A stretch of DNA of 64,000 bases, from positions 1 to 64,000 of the forward strand of contig SUZF01000001.1 in the NCBI GenBank assembly GCA_015060065.1. The letters are read 5' to 3'. The position numbers were made by a program, and so were the translations under genes. The stretch comes from Rikenellaceae bacterium. GTDB lineage: Bacteria > Bacteroidota > Bacteroidia > Bacteroidales > Rikenellaceae. Of the stretch, positions 33,796 to 42,541 are shown piece after piece (positions within the stretch are counted from its first letter, which is position 1; every line of letters starts with the position of its first letter). The notes beneath the pieces are model-generated. The model saw only the letters and a list, made by a program, of their open reading frames with translations, was not told the DNA's origin and made no database searches.

Positions 33796-34488
33796 TTAAC
33801 TTACAGCCTCCTCGAAATATCGCCACAGATTATCCTCGCGGGGCACTGCGACCTCCACGCGAACAGGCTCCTTGCGCACCGGATGCAGAAACTCCACAGC
33901 CCGCGAATGGAGCGAGATACCGCCATCGGGATTTGACCTCTTGGCTCCATACTTCAAGTCGCCCTTAATCGGACAACCAATTTTCGAGAGTTGGGCGCGA
34001 ATCTGGTGGTGACGACCCGTCAGCAACTCCACTTCGAGCAGCGTGTAGCGGTCGCTACGACACAACATTCGGTAGCGCAGTCGCGCCTCCTTGGCTCCGT
34101 TTTTCGGGGTGTTATAGACGTGTGAACGGTTGGTCTTGCCGTCACGCAGAATCCAGTGTCGCAGTTCGCCCTCCTCGATTTGGGGCATATTCTCGACCAC
34201 AGCCCAATAGGTTTTTGCAATCTCTCCGTTACGCAACATCTCATTCAGACGCGCCAACGCCTTTGAGGTCTTGGCAAAGAGTACCGCACCGCTCACAGGT
34301 CGGTCGATACGATGCACCACGCCCAAGAAGACATTTCCCTCCTTGTGGTCACGCACCTTCAAGAACGCCTTTATCTCATTTTCGAGTGCGCTCTCACCCG
34401 ACGGGTCGGGTTGTACAAGGTCGCCACAACGCTTGGCAACGACCATTATATGGTTATCTTCGTATATTAAGTCTTCGGGTCGGAACAT
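33796..34488 (-). CDS. RluA-family pseudouridine synthase
   Basis: Converts a uridine in rRNA or tRNA to pseudouridine. The 230 residues start YEDNHIMVVAKRCGDLVQPD (no S4 domain) and carry the catalytic Asp in GVVHRIDRPVSGAVLFAKT, then TGRHHQIRAQLSKIGCPIKGDLKYG. The lack of an S4 domain and short length fit the RluA/TruC-like group; the target base cannot be assigned. Its ATG shares bases with the cdd stop (TAATG), a tight translational coupling. Confidence 0.92.
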   Translation of the reverse strand: MFRPEDLIYEDNHIMVVAKRCGDLVQPDPSGESALENEIKAFLKVRDHKEGNVFLGVVHRIDRPVSGAVLFAKTSKALARLNEMLRNGEIAKTYWAVVENMPQIEEGELRHWILRDGKTNRSHVYNTPKNGAKEARLRYRMLCRSDRYTLLEVELLTGRHHQIRAQLSKIGCPIKGDLKYGAKRSNPDGGISLHSRAVEFLHPVRKEPVRVEVAVPREDNLWRYFEEAVS

Positions 34489-34943
34489 TATAGTTTGAAT
34501 GTAAAGGGTAATAAATCAGCTGCACGCTCCACCACCGAGGCAGAGCCTCCACCCGACATAATGACACGCAGTGGCGAGCCTTGACGACGCTCGACATCGA
34601 CCAGCACCTGACGGCACTGACCGCAGGGATAGCACTCCCTCTCTGACGGCACCGAGGCGATAGCCAACTCATCGACCACATCATCCGGAAAATTGGTTTG
34701 CAGGTAGAAGAGCAGCGAACGCTCCGCACACAAGCCCGCAGGAAAGACCTCGCTCTCGAAGTTTGCAGCGTGCATAATCTTGCCACTGCGCAGACGTGCG
34801 GCAGCACCCACGTTAAACTTCGAATAGGGGGCGTGAGCCTGCTGTAAAGCCTTTTGAGCCTCCTCGACCAGCGCCCTCTGCTCTGTCGGCATCTCGGCTA
34901 TCGAGTCGTAGTGCCGATAAGAAATCTCCAATCTCTTTTCCAT
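34488..34943 (-). CDS. cdd: Cytidine deaminase
   Basis: Deaminates cytidine and deoxycytidine in pyrimidine salvage. Start chosen at 34943 (MEKRLEISYRHYD), giving 151 residues. An in-frame Met at 34985 lies right at the promoter's expected transcription start and is unlikely. Conserved blocks: APYSKFNVGAA, ANFESEVFPAGLCAERS (zinc Cys and catalytic Glu) and the second zinc pair YPCGQCRQVL. Dimer/tetramer type. It leads the cdd-rluA-dtd string under a near-consensus promoter. Confidence 0.94.
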   Translation of the reverse strand: MEKRLEISYRHYDSIAEMPTEQRALVEEAQKALQQAHAPYSKFNVGAAARLRSGKIMHAANFESEVFPAGLCAERSLLFYLQTNFPDDVVDELAIASVPSERECYPCGQCRQVLVDVERRQGSPLRVIMSGGGSASVVERAADLLPFTFKL

Positions 34944-34986
34944 ACAAAAAATCGGTTTTTGATTCGGGGTTTCGCAATTCCCCATA

Positions 34987-35018
34987 CAAAGATAAAAATT
35001 TTCTTTCGGATAACCAAA
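34987..35018 (-). promoter_or_regulatory. Promoter of cdd
   Basis: Minus-strand TTTG (plus-strand CAAA, 35015-35018), 20-base spacer, TATCTTTG (plus-strand CAAAGATA, 34987-34994): a full match to the Bacteroidota -33/-7 consensus. It faces away from the rlmD promoter. Confidence 0.78.
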
Positions 35019-35077
35019 CAGAGTGCCGTAAAGGGGTTATTCGGAGAAAAACAGCGAGGTTTTCGGCAAATTATTCT

Positions 35078-35085
35078 TACATTTG
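35078..35085 (+). promoter_or_regulatory. -7 box upstream of rlmD
   Basis: TACATTTG fits TAnnTTTG and lies 17 bases before the rlmD ATG. No TTTG at -33 is apparent. Confidence 0.5.
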
Positions 35086-35102
35086 CACAAAATTCAGGAA
35101 GT

Positions 35103-36515
35103 ATGGCTCGCAAAAAGGCTCAATATCCCCTTATCGAGGGGTTGGAAATCACAACTCTCGCTGCCGAAGGCAAGGCGATGGGTCGTTGGAATGATGTTGT
35201 GGTATTTGTCCCGATGACCGTTCCGGGAGATGTGGTAAATGTTCAGATTCGCAACAAACGTCGCCGCTTTATGGAGGGTGTCGTTACCGAGTATATCAAG
35301 CGTTCTCCTCTGCGCGAGGAGCCTTTCTGCGCCCACTTCGGCATCTGCGGAGGTTGCAAGTGGCAGAACCTTCCCTACACCGAGCAGTTGCGATTCAAGA
35401 CCGAGCAGGTGCGCGACCAACTCACCCGCATCGGCAAGGTCGAACTGCCCGAAATCGCACCCTGCCTCGGCTCGGCAAAGACCCAATTCTACCGCAACAA
35501 GTTGGAATTTACCTTCGCTGACCGTCGCTGGCTGACCTACGAGGAGATTGCTGCGGGTGGCGACATCGAGCCTCGCCCAGCGTTGGGTTTCCACATACCC
35601 AATATGTTCGACAAGATTCTCGATATCGACCGCTGCTGGTTGCAGCCCGACCCCTCGAATCCGCTGCGTGACGAGATTAAACGCTACTGCATCGAGAATG
35701 GCTACTCGTTCCACAACGCCCGTGAGCATCAGGGACTTATGCGTGGTATCGTGATTCGCACTGCCTCGACGGGCGAGAATATGCTTATCGTGGTCTTCAA
35801 CGAGGATGACCGCGAGCGTATCGAGCCGCTGATGGCGCATATCCACACGACCTTTCCGGAGATTACCTCGCTCTTCTACATCGTCAATACCAAGTGGAAC
35901 GACTCGCTGACCGACCAGACCCCGATTCTCTATGCCGGCAAGGACCACATCATCGAGCAGATGGAGGGCTTGCAGTTCAAGGTGGGTCCCAAATCGTTCT
36001 ACCAGACCAACTCGGAGCAGGCATACGAACTCTACAAGGTGGCTCGCGACTTTGCCGACCTCAAACCCGAAGATACGCTCTACGACCTCTACACGGGTAC
36101 GGGAACGATTGCCAACTTCTGCGCACGTCGTTGTCGTAAGGTTGTCGGCATCGAGTATGTCCCGGAGGCTATCGAGGATGCAAAGATAAACTCCCAAATC
36201 AACGGCATCGACAACACCTCGTTCTATGCAGGCGATATGAAGGCCGTGTTGAGCGACGACTTCGTGGCTCGCAATGGCCGTCCCGATGTGATTATCCTCG
36301 ACCCGCCCCGCGCAGGTGTCGATGAGCCGGTTATCGAGGTTATCCGACGTGCAGCCCCGGAGCGTATGGTCTATGTCAGTTGCAACCCTGCCACGCAGGC
36401 GCGTGACTTGGCTCTGCTCGATGAGGACTATCGCGTAGTGGCTGTGCAGCCGGTCGATATGTTCCCCCACACCCACCACGTCGAGAATGTGGTGAAGTTG
36501 GTGCGTCGCAAGTAG
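35103..36515 (+). CDS. rlmD: 23S rRNA (uracil-C5)-methyltransferase, RlmD/RumA type
   Basis: Methylates a uridine in 23S rRNA (U1939 in E. coli numbering). Start at 35103 (MARKKAQYPLIEGL), 470 residues; the frame is open upstream but runs past the divergent promoters. Blocks: TRAM domain (about 10-68), four-Cys Fe-S-like set with CAHFGICGGCKWQNL, the SAM site DLYTGTGTIANFCAR and catalytic Cys in YVSCNPATQARDL. The C-terminal DMFPHTHHVENVVKL is the family ending. It is convergent with the DPP11-like gene. Confidence 0.94.
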   Translation: MARKKAQYPLIEGLEITTLAAEGKAMGRWNDVVVFVPMTVPGDVVNVQIRNKRRRFMEGVVTEYIKRSPLREEPFCAHFGICGGCKWQNLPYTEQLRFKTEQVRDQLTRIGKVELPEIAPCLGSAKTQFYRNKLEFTFADRRWLTYEEIAAGGDIEPRPALGFHIPNMFDKILDIDRCWLQPDPSNPLRDEIKRYCIENGYSFHNAREHQGLMRGIVIRTASTGENMLIVVFNEDDRERIEPLMAHIHTTFPEITSLFYIVNTKWNDSLTDQTPILYAGKDHIIEQMEGLQFKVGPKSFYQTNSEQAYELYKVARDFADLKPEDTLYDLYTGTGTIANFCARRCRKVVGIEYVPEAIEDAKINSQINGIDNTSFYAGDMKAVLSDDFVARNGRPDVIILDPPRAGVDEPVIEVIRRAAPERMVYVSCNPATQARDLALLDEDYRVVAVQPVDMFPHTHHVENVVKLVRRK

Positions 36516-36554
36516 CCTCGCCTCCCGCATAGAATTTCACACCCAACAATAACC

Positions 36555-36593
36555 TTACACCCCGCACTGCCAATCGAGCAATGCGGGGTGTAA
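36555..36593. terminator. Bidirectional hairpin between rlmD and the S46 peptidase
   Basis: A perfect 12-bp stem, TTACACCCCGCA (36555-36566) with TGCGGGGTGTAA (36582-36593), around a 15-base loop, between two convergent genes. Confidence 0.75.
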
Positions 36594-36627
36594 AACTATG
36601 GGGATAAAACCCCGAAGTGGTTGTTCT

Positions 36628-38637
36628 CTACTTCAAAGTCATCTCGTCGAAGAGATATGAGGCACCTCCGATACGGTCAATAACAAACAGCACATAGCGT
36701 ATATCGACCGAGATATTTCGACAAATCGAGGGGTCGAACTCCACATCGCTCATTGTCGAGCGCCACGTGCGGTCGAAGTTGATACCCACCAATTCGCCCT
36801 TGCCGTTGATGATGGGCGAGCCGGAGTTTCCTCCTGTGGTGTGGTTGGTCGCAAGGAAGCACACCGGCACCGTAGTTCTGCCGTCGAGCATCACGCCATG
36901 GCGGCCATAGTCCTTGCTTTGGTAGATATCGCGCAGGCGTTGCGGCACGTTATAGTCGTAGATTTCGGGATTATCCTTGGCGATGATGCCATCGATGGTT
37001 GTCTGTGGCACGTGCCACTCGCCATCGGCATACTCATATCCTGCCACCGAGCCATAAGCCACACGTAGCGTAAGGTTTGCATCGGGATAGAAACTGCGCT
37101 TGTGGTCCCACTCCATCAGAGCCTTCAAGTAGGGTCGGTACCAGCGTTGTATATCTGCCAGATTACTCAAATTGCGCACCCGATACTTCGCAGGGTAAGC
37201 CGCGCGAACTATGGCGTAGAACTCCGCTGCCGGGTCACTCTTGTCGCACTGCGAGGCGGTAGCCGCTTCGCGACACGCAGAGGTGTTGTAGATATGGTCG
37301 ATATATCCCTCTGCCGAGCCGTGTGCAGCAATCTTTGCAAGCAGAGCCGAAGGGGTCTTATCGCTTGGCATACGCTCCAAAAACTCTGCAAGCATAGCCT
37401 TCGCCAACGAGCGGTCTATTTCGAGGTTGAAATCCTTATAGAGTCGCTCCACGCTCCTGCCCGAAGCCGCCATTGCAGCCATACGGGGCAGTTCAAGCGT
37501 CAGCACCGTCTCGGCATAGAGTTCGCACACATAGTATGGCTCGCGGTTGCGATTGTAGGCTACGCGCATCGAGTCGAGCAGGTGGCAGTACTCCGGACGT
37601 TGGGCTGCCCACGCAGCAAACTCCTGCTCATACTTGCGCTTCTTGTCTAGCGTACCGAGGCGTTTGATTCCCAACACCTCGCCCTGCCACTTCTTCCACG
37701 CATTGGCTATCGAGGCGTGCTTGGCAGCGTACTGAATACGTATCTTCGGGTCGCTCTCCTGCGCCTTCGAGATGATATCAAGTCGCTTGGTGCGCAGGGC
37801 AATCTTCATCGGGTCAGAGACGTTGCAGATATAATCCACCGCATCCGAGATGACATACTCCTGCGTATTGCCCGGAAAGCCATAAATCATCGTAAAATCG
37901 CCCTCCTTGACGCCCTTGGTCGAGATAGGAAAGTGTCGCTTGGGCTTGTAGGGTTGATTCTTGGGCGAGTAGGCAGCCGGCTCGTTATCGGCATCGGCAT
38001 AGACGCGGAATATCGAGAAGTCGCCCGTATGGCGAGGCCAAATCCAGTTATCGGTATCGCCTCCGAACTTGCCTATTGCCGAGGGAGGTGTGCCAACAAG
38101 TCGCACATCCGTAAAACGACGATAGACAAAGAGGAACTTCTGGTTGCCGTAGTACATATTCTCGATTTGGGCATAAAAACCCTTGCCCTCCTTACATGCA
38201 GCAGCGATAATATCCTTCTCGCTCGCGCCTGTGGCTATGCGGTCGGTCACATCCTCCATTCTCACCAAGAACGACACCTCCAAGCCCTCGCACGGAAGTT
38301 CGCCCTCGCGCGACTGCGCCCAGAATCCATAGGTCAGGTAGTCATGCTCGACCGACGAGAGGCTCTGGATTGCTCCGTAGCCGCAGTGATGATTCGTGAG
38401 CAACAATCCCTCTGACGAGATAAGTTCGCCCGTACATCCTCTGCCAAACAGCACCACAGCATCTTTAAGCGATGCGCGGTTAATGTCGTAGATATCCTTT
38501 TCGGTAAGGCGGAATCCCTTGGAGCGCATATCCTTGATACGCGAAGAGATAAGGCTCGGAAGCCACATACCTTCATCGGCACTTGCCGTAAAGGCAATGC
38601 AGCAGAGCAGCATGGTTATTATAAGATTTCGTTTCAT
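36628..38637 (-). CDS. S46 dipeptidyl-peptidase, DPP11-like
   Basis: A periplasmic serine exopeptidase that removes dipeptides from oligopeptides, feeding amino-acid-based metabolism. The 669 residues start with a signal peptide (cut near ASA, before DEGMW). The catalytic His lies in LLLTNHHCGYGAIQ and the Ser in GNSGSPIINGKGELVG. Eighteen residues after that Ser is an Arg (GINFDRTW), the residue that gives P. gingivalis DPP11 its acidic (Asp/Glu) P1 preference; DPP7 has Gly there. So specificity for acidic residues is inferred. It ends in SYLFDEMTLK. A lipoprotein gene precedes it by 52 bases. Confidence 0.93.
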   Translation of the reverse strand: MKRNLIITMLLCCIAFTASADEGMWLPSLISSRIKDMRSKGFRLTEKDIYDINRASLKDAVVLFGRGCTGELISSEGLLLTNHHCGYGAIQSLSSVEHDYLTYGFWAQSREGELPCEGLEVSFLVRMEDVTDRIATGASEKDIIAAACKEGKGFYAQIENMYYGNQKFLFVYRRFTDVRLVGTPPSAIGKFGGDTDNWIWPRHTGDFSIFRVYADADNEPAAYSPKNQPYKPKRHFPISTKGVKEGDFTMIYGFPGNTQEYVISDAVDYICNVSDPMKIALRTKRLDIISKAQESDPKIRIQYAAKHASIANAWKKWQGEVLGIKRLGTLDKKRKYEQEFAAWAAQRPEYCHLLDSMRVAYNRNREPYYVCELYAETVLTLELPRMAAMAASGRSVERLYKDFNLEIDRSLAKAMLAEFLERMPSDKTPSALLAKIAAHGSAEGYIDHIYNTSACREAATASQCDKSDPAAEFYAIVRAAYPAKYRVRNLSNLADIQRWYRPYLKALMEWDHKRSFYPDANLTLRVAYGSVAGYEYADGEWHVPQTTIDGIIAKDNPEIYDYNVPQRLRDIYQSKDYGRHGVMLDGRTTVPVCFLATNHTTGGNSGSPIINGKGELVGINFDRTWRSTMSDVEFDPSICRNISVDIRYVLFVIDRIGGASYLFDEMTLK

Positions 38638-38689
38638 CGTATCCTTGTTTTTAGGGTTAGAAAACTCTTACTTATCGGTTAGCGGTATA

Positions 38690-39565
38690 TTACAACCCCT
38701 CAACAACATCAACCGCACCGCTGTAATACCCTTTGAGGCCGCCATCAGTAGCAAAGCGGAGGGTCAATTGCTTTCGGGTTTCGTCATAGAGAACCTTCAC
38801 AAATCCATTCGGGGCATTCTCGGCACTCCACTCATTGGGTCCATAGGCAACCGACAGAGCCGAATTCCCTGCGAAGAAGACTCGCTCACCATCGAGAGCA
38901 ACATCGGCTGGCAGTGTAATTTTCACGGGAGAGAAGTATGTTACCTCCTCGAAAAGCACATCCTTCACGGGTGCTAAATAGAGATACCACACATCGGCAT
39001 TTCGCTTGTCGAGGAAAGCCTCCCAGATTATCGACGAAATCACACCGGAGGTGGGGTGTAGGTATGTCCACTCGTTAGCATAAGCGATGCTTCCGCCATT
39101 GACACAGCCTCCGCTGAAGGAGACGGCCAACACGCTCTGCTCGTCATCCAGTGCCACACTCAACTCGACCTTATACGAAGCACTTCGGGCAGAGCCTTTA
39201 ACCGACACCTCGCCGCCCACAGCCTTCAACTCATTCTCGTTCTCGACATCGAACAACTCGACCGTAACCTCTCCCTTTGCCGGGTCAAGAGTTCTGCCAT
39301 CGACATCGGCCGTATCGAGCGAAATTTTCACATAATATCGCGACGTTTCAAGAGCCGTGAAGCCGACCTTGTCGAGCGAGAAATAGAGCATTGTCATATC
39401 CTCGTCTGATTGAAAAAATGCCGCAGAGATGCTCTCTGCCGAGGTGTTATAGGTTATTGTTCCCTCTCCGAGGGATACGCCCCCACCCTTTGTCGGGTCA
39501 TCGCAGGCAACCACAGCCATCAAGGCTGTTGCCACACACGCAATCAAGGTTAAAAATCTCTTCAT
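38690..39565 (-). CDS. Predicted lipoprotein, function unknown
   Basis: A 291-residue lipoprotein (MKRFLTLIACVATALMAVVAC, Cys at the lipobox, then DDPTKGGG). The mature part is rich in beta-strand patterns with ordered Tyr/Val/Thr repeats, e.g. ITYNTSAESISAAFF, YYVKISLDTADVDG, YKVELSVALDDEQ, and ends in a Gly-Tyr-containing strand pair (GGLKGYYSGAVDVVEGL). I do not recognise a family. The layout resembles many surface lipoproteins of gut Bacteroidales, with a short linker after the Cys. It lies between the S46 peptidase and a nitroreductase on one strand. Confidence 0.8.
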   Translation of the reverse strand: MKRFLTLIACVATALMAVVACDDPTKGGGVSLGEGTITYNTSAESISAAFFQSDEDMTMLYFSLDKVGFTALETSRYYVKISLDTADVDGRTLDPAKGEVTVELFDVENENELKAVGGEVSVKGSARSASYKVELSVALDDEQSVLAVSFSGGCVNGGSIAYANEWTYLHPTSGVISSIIWEAFLDKRNADVWYLYLAPVKDVLFEEVTYFSPVKITLPADVALDGERVFFAGNSALSVAYGPNEWSAENAPNGFVKVLYDETRKQLTLRFATDGGLKGYYSGAVDVVEGL

Positions 39566-39616
39566 TATTCGTTCTCTTTTTACTTTTACACGTAATTTAC
39601 CAATTATCGCAGAGTC

Positions 39617-40147
39617 CTACTCCACCCACACGACATTCGCCATATCGTCATGTTCGGGGAGTGCCGCAGGCTGAAAATCGGAGTATCCTGCCGCCACAAC
39701 ACACAACACCTCGTAACTTTCGGGCAGAGGCAACAATGTGCGCAGCAACTCTATCGCCTGCGCTCCATTCGGCTCATCTTTGAGTCGCGGACGGCCATCG
39801 ACATGTACCCAACACGAAGCAAGACCCTCCTCGACACAGGCGAGTTGAAGCATCGTGGCAGAAATCGAGCAATTCACAGTCCAGAGGTCGGTGAGTGAGG
39901 TATCCCCCGCAATGACAAATGCCAGCGGAGCATTCTTCATAAATGCCGAGCCGTAATCGCGCATCTCCGCCATCTGGGCAATGATATCACGATTCTCGAC
40001 CACGAAGATACGGGTCGAGCGACTATTACGCGATGAGGGAGCGGTAAATGTCGCCTTCAAAATGCGCTCTACAACCTCGCGAGCCACCCCGCGCTCCGAG
40101 AATTTACGCACACTGCGGCGTTTTTCGATTATCTCTTTGAAATCCAT
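39617..40147 (-). CDS. Nitroreductase-family oxidoreductase
   Basis: An FMN enzyme of the NfsA/NfsB superfamily, about 176 residues with the start at 40147 (MDFKEIIEKRRSVRKFSERG); the longer open frame to 40345 runs across the neighbouring promoter region and into the HAD gene. FMN contacts are suggested by KRRSVRKF and APSSRNSRSTRIFVV. Substrate unknown; members reduce nitro compounds, quinones or flavins. It ends ANVVWVE. Divergent from the HAD gene. Confidence 0.88.
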   Translation of the reverse strand: MDFKEIIEKRRSVRKFSERGVAREVVERILKATFTAPSSRNSRSTRIFVVENRDIIAQMAEMRDYGSAFMKNAPLAFVIAGDTSLTDLWTVNCSISATMLQLACVEEGLASCWVHVDGRPRLKDEPNGAQAIELLRTLLPLPESYEVLCVVAAGYSDFQPAALPEHDDMANVVWVE

Positions 40148-40197
40148 AATATTTTGCGTTTTTGGTACATATAGTGCAAAAGTAGTGAAAAAATCGT

Positions 40198-40205
40198 TAT
40201 CTTTG
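40198..40205 (+). promoter_or_regulatory. -7 box upstream of the HAD phosphatase
   Basis: TATCTTTG fits the consensus, 20 bases before the ATG. A TACTTTTG box facing the other way (plus-strand CAAAAGTA, 40177-40184) could serve the nitroreductase gene. No -33 TTTG found for either. Confidence 0.5.
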
Positions 40206-40225
40206 AGGGTAAAAACACTAAAACT

Positions 40226-41065
40226 ATGAGCAATAGACCTACCGTAGCACTTATTTACGACTTTGACGGCACCCTCTCGCCGGGCAATATGCAGGAGTAT
40301 GACTTTATCCCGGCTGTCGGCAAGAGCAACAAGGAGTTTTGGCACGAGGCAAACTCACTTGCCGAGGAGCAGGATGCCGACCGCATCCTGACCTACATGG
40401 CAAAGATGATTCAAGAGGCAAAATCCAAGGGTTTGTCGTTGCGTCGCGAGGCTTTTCAGGAGTCGGGTCGCAGGATTCAACTCTACGAAGGTGTCAAGGA
40501 GTGGTTTTCGCGCATCAATGCCTACGGAGCAGAGCGAGGTCTGAATGTGGTACACTACATCAACTCGTCGGGTCTGACAGAGATTATCGAGGGAACCGAG
40601 ATTGCTCACGAGTTTCGCAAGATTTACGCCTGCAAGTTCCTCTACGACGTCGATGGCATCGCCTACTGGCCCGGTGTGGCGGTAAATTATACCAACAAAA
40701 CACAATTTATCTTCAAGATTAACAAGGGCGTGGAGTCGGTATTCGACAGCACGAGGGTCAATCGCTACATCGAGGAGCGCGAGCGTCCCGTGCCGTTTGG
40801 CAATATGATATACGTGGGCGACGGAACGACCGACATCCCCTGCATGCGTCTTGTCAAGAACTTTGGCGGACACTCCATTGCTGTCTATAATCCGCAGGAT
40901 AAGGGTGCGCGTAAGGAGATGGCAACGCTCATTCGCGACAACCGCGTAAATCACGTCTGCGCAGCGGATTACAGCGACGGCTCGGAGATGGATACTGTCG
41001 TAAAGGCTATTATCGACAAGATTTACACCGACCACCGCCTCGATGAGTTAGCGGTATCGAAGTAA
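40226..41065 (+). CDS. HAD-superfamily hydrolase
   Basis: A 279-residue haloacid-dehalogenase-type phosphatase. Motif I is YDFDGTLSPGN (nucleophile Asp, second Asp as acid/base), motif II the Ser in HYINSSGL, and motif IV GDGTTDIPCMRLVKN. The cap region (about 40-110) and the general order resemble the phosphoserine-phosphatase-like branch. Substrate not determinable. The rdgB-type gene follows after 33 bases. Confidence 0.85.
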   Translation: MSNRPTVALIYDFDGTLSPGNMQEYDFIPAVGKSNKEFWHEANSLAEEQDADRILTYMAKMIQEAKSKGLSLRREAFQESGRRIQLYEGVKEWFSRINAYGAERGLNVVHYINSSGLTEIIEGTEIAHEFRKIYACKFLYDVDGIAYWPGVAVNYTNKTQFIFKINKGVESVFDSTRVNRYIEERERPVPFGNMIYVGDGTTDIPCMRLVKNFGGHSIAVYNPQDKGARKEMATLIRDNRVNHVCAADYSDGSEMDTVVKAIIDKIYTDHRLDELAVSK

Positions 41066-41098
41066 GCCTCGGCGACGTTTCAGCAAAAATAACAACTC

Positions 41099-41674
41099 AT
41101 GACCGAAATAATATTTGCAACCAACAACGCCCACAAGTTGAGCGAGGCACAGGCCCTGCTGGGCGAAGAGTTCCACCTCCTCACACCGCGTGACTGTGGT
41201 ATCACAGAGGATATTCCCGAAACGGCTGCCACGCTCGATGGTAACGCCTCACAAAAGTCGCACTACCTGCACGAGCGCGTGGGCAAGAACTGCTTTGCCG
41301 ATGATACGGGATTGGAGGTTGAGGCTCTCGGAGGAGAGCCGGGAGTGCGCTCGGCACGCTACGCCACCGACGGACACGACTTTGCAGCCAACAACCGCCT
41401 ACTGCTGAAAAACATGGAGGGTGTCAAGAATCGCAAGGCTCGTTTTCGCACGGTAATCTCGCTGATTCTCGATGGCGAGGAGCATCTCTTCGAGGGCATC
41501 GTCGAGGGTCGCATTGCCGAGAGAGAGGCGGGCTGTGGCGGATTTGGTTACGACCCACTCTTTATCCCCGACGGCTACGACTGCACCTTTGCCGAGATGA
41601 GTGCCGAGGAGAAGAATGCCATATCGCACCGCGGTCGTGCCGTGCAGAAACTCGTATCATTTCTCAAAGGTTAA
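41099..41674 (+). CDS. Non-canonical purine NTP pyrophosphatase (RdgB/HAM1)
   Basis: Hydrolyses dITP/ITP and XTP to monophosphates, keeping them out of DNA and RNA. The 191 residues carry the HAM1 marks: FATNNAHKLSEAQALL, CFADDTGLEVEALGGEPGVRSARYA, and GGFGYDPLFIPDGYDCTFAEMS..KNAISHRGRA. Length is normal. It is probably cotranscribed with the HAD gene. Confidence 0.95.
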   Translation: MTEIIFATNNAHKLSEAQALLGEEFHLLTPRDCGITEDIPETAATLDGNASQKSHYLHERVGKNCFADDTGLEVEALGGEPGVRSARYATDGHDFAANNRLLLKNMEGVKNRKARFRTVISLILDGEEHLFEGIVEGRIAEREAGCGGFGYDPLFIPDGYDCTFAEMSAEEKNAISHRGRAVQKLVSFLKG

Positions 41675-41702
41675 TTCAGAAAGTCTATCCCCCACAAGGC
41701 GA

Positions 41703-41746
41703 CGTCAGAGTTTTCTGTCGTCAGAGTTTTCTGTCGTCAGAGTTTT
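41703..41746. repeat. 16-base tandem repeat, almost three copies
   Basis: CGTCAGAGTTTTCTGT occurs at 41703-41718 and 41719-41734, then CGTCAGAGTTTT at 41735-41746. The exact tandem copies lie in a gene-free stretch just after the rdgB-type gene. Confidence 0.9.
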
Positions 41747-41840
41747 ACACAATACTAATAGAGGTGTCGTGGGCTTACCGGAAATTTACGGTGAGGCGTA
41801 CTTCTTTTTAATAGGGCTAATGGCTAACTAATCACCCCTC

Positions 41841-41871
41841 CACCTCCCCTAAAACAGGAGAGGTGTTTTTT
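41841..41871 (+). terminator. Intrinsic terminator after the rdgB-type gene
   Basis: CACCTCCCCT (41841-41850) pairs with AGGAGAGGTG (41856-41865) with one mismatch, then six T (41866-41871). The gene-free region 41675-42068 holds this, the 16-base repeat, a short inverted AATTGAN pair (near 41953-41966), a small GCGGT..ACCGC stem near 41924, and the hairpin at 42001-42040; no coding sequence is apparent. Confidence 0.7.
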
Positions 41872-42000
41872 AGTCCTCACACATACCCTCTCCCGGCACT
41901 CCCCGGTATCCCCATAAGCGGTTGCAGACCGCGCCCCATCCTCCCCACTATCAATTCTCAATTCTTTATAAGCGGTCGCACCCGACAACCGTCACAACAC

Positions 42001-42040
42001 AAGAGGGGCTGTCTTAACATCTGTTAGGACAGCCCCTCTT
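42001..42040. terminator. Long hairpin between convergent rdgB and exbD genes
   Basis: AAGAGGGGCTGTC (42001-42013) pairs exactly with GACAGCCCCTCTT (42028-42040); the pairing continues inwards to a 2-base loop (TTAACA with TGTTAG, one G-T wobble) for 19 bp in all. It lies 28 bases beyond the exbD stop. Confidence 0.8.
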
Positions 42041-42068
42041 TTCGGTATTTATCGTTCAAACCTTGGGA

Positions 42069-42539
42069 TTAGTAACCCAGAGTCTTCGACGATGCGTAGG
42101 ATATTTTGAGGGCATTTGCACGACGCAACTCCTGTTTAACGTCGGTAATGATACCCATCTTCGTCTTGCCGTCTGCCTTCAAGCAGATGGTCATCAGCGC
42201 ACGGTCCACCTCGCTGAGCTGGTCACGCTCACCTGCCACGAAGTCCAAGATATCCTTGGTCGTCTTATACGAATCGTTCAGCTGGATACGCGGAGCAGTA
42301 CCAAACTTCTCCTGCATAGCGAGCACCGGCTGACCGATGTGGATGTAACTTACAAGTGATTTCTTCTCCAATTTCTGCACCTCGGTTGCCTCCGGAACTC
42401 TGTAATGCACGAGCAGCTCCTGATCACGCATCGAAGTCGAGAGCATAAAGAAGAAGAGGATGATATAAACCACGTCGGGGAGCGATGTCGTCGACATCGC
42501 GGGGACCTCACGGTCGCCCTTTTTCTTCATTACTGCCAT
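42069..42539 (-). CDS. exbD: ExbD/TolR-family protein (second copy)
   Basis: The single-pass partner of an ExbB proton channel; together they harvest the proton motive force for TonB-type outer-membrane transport. The 156 residues have the N-terminal helix with Asp (TSLPDVVYIILFFFMLSTSM, about 17-38) and a periplasmic domain that ends DVKQELRRANALKISYASS. It directly follows the other exbD (2-base gap) and is preceded in the operon by exbB. Confidence 0.88.
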   Translation of the reverse strand: MAVMKKKGDREVPAMSTTSLPDVVYIILFFFMLSTSMRDQELLVHYRVPEATEVQKLEKKSLVSYIHIGQPVLAMQEKFGTAPRIQLNDSYKTTKDILDFVAGERDQLSEVDRALMTICLKADGKTKMGIITDVKQELRRANALKISYASSKTLGY

Positions 42540-42541
42540 AA

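Noticed and set aside
35094..36530. 478-codon minus-strand ORF opposite rlmD
   Set aside because: It is an antisense shadow: rlmD on the other strand has all family motifs, while this translation shows no recognisable domain.
41703..41746. CRISPR array
   Set aside because: The 16-base units abut with no unique spacers, and no cas gene is present.
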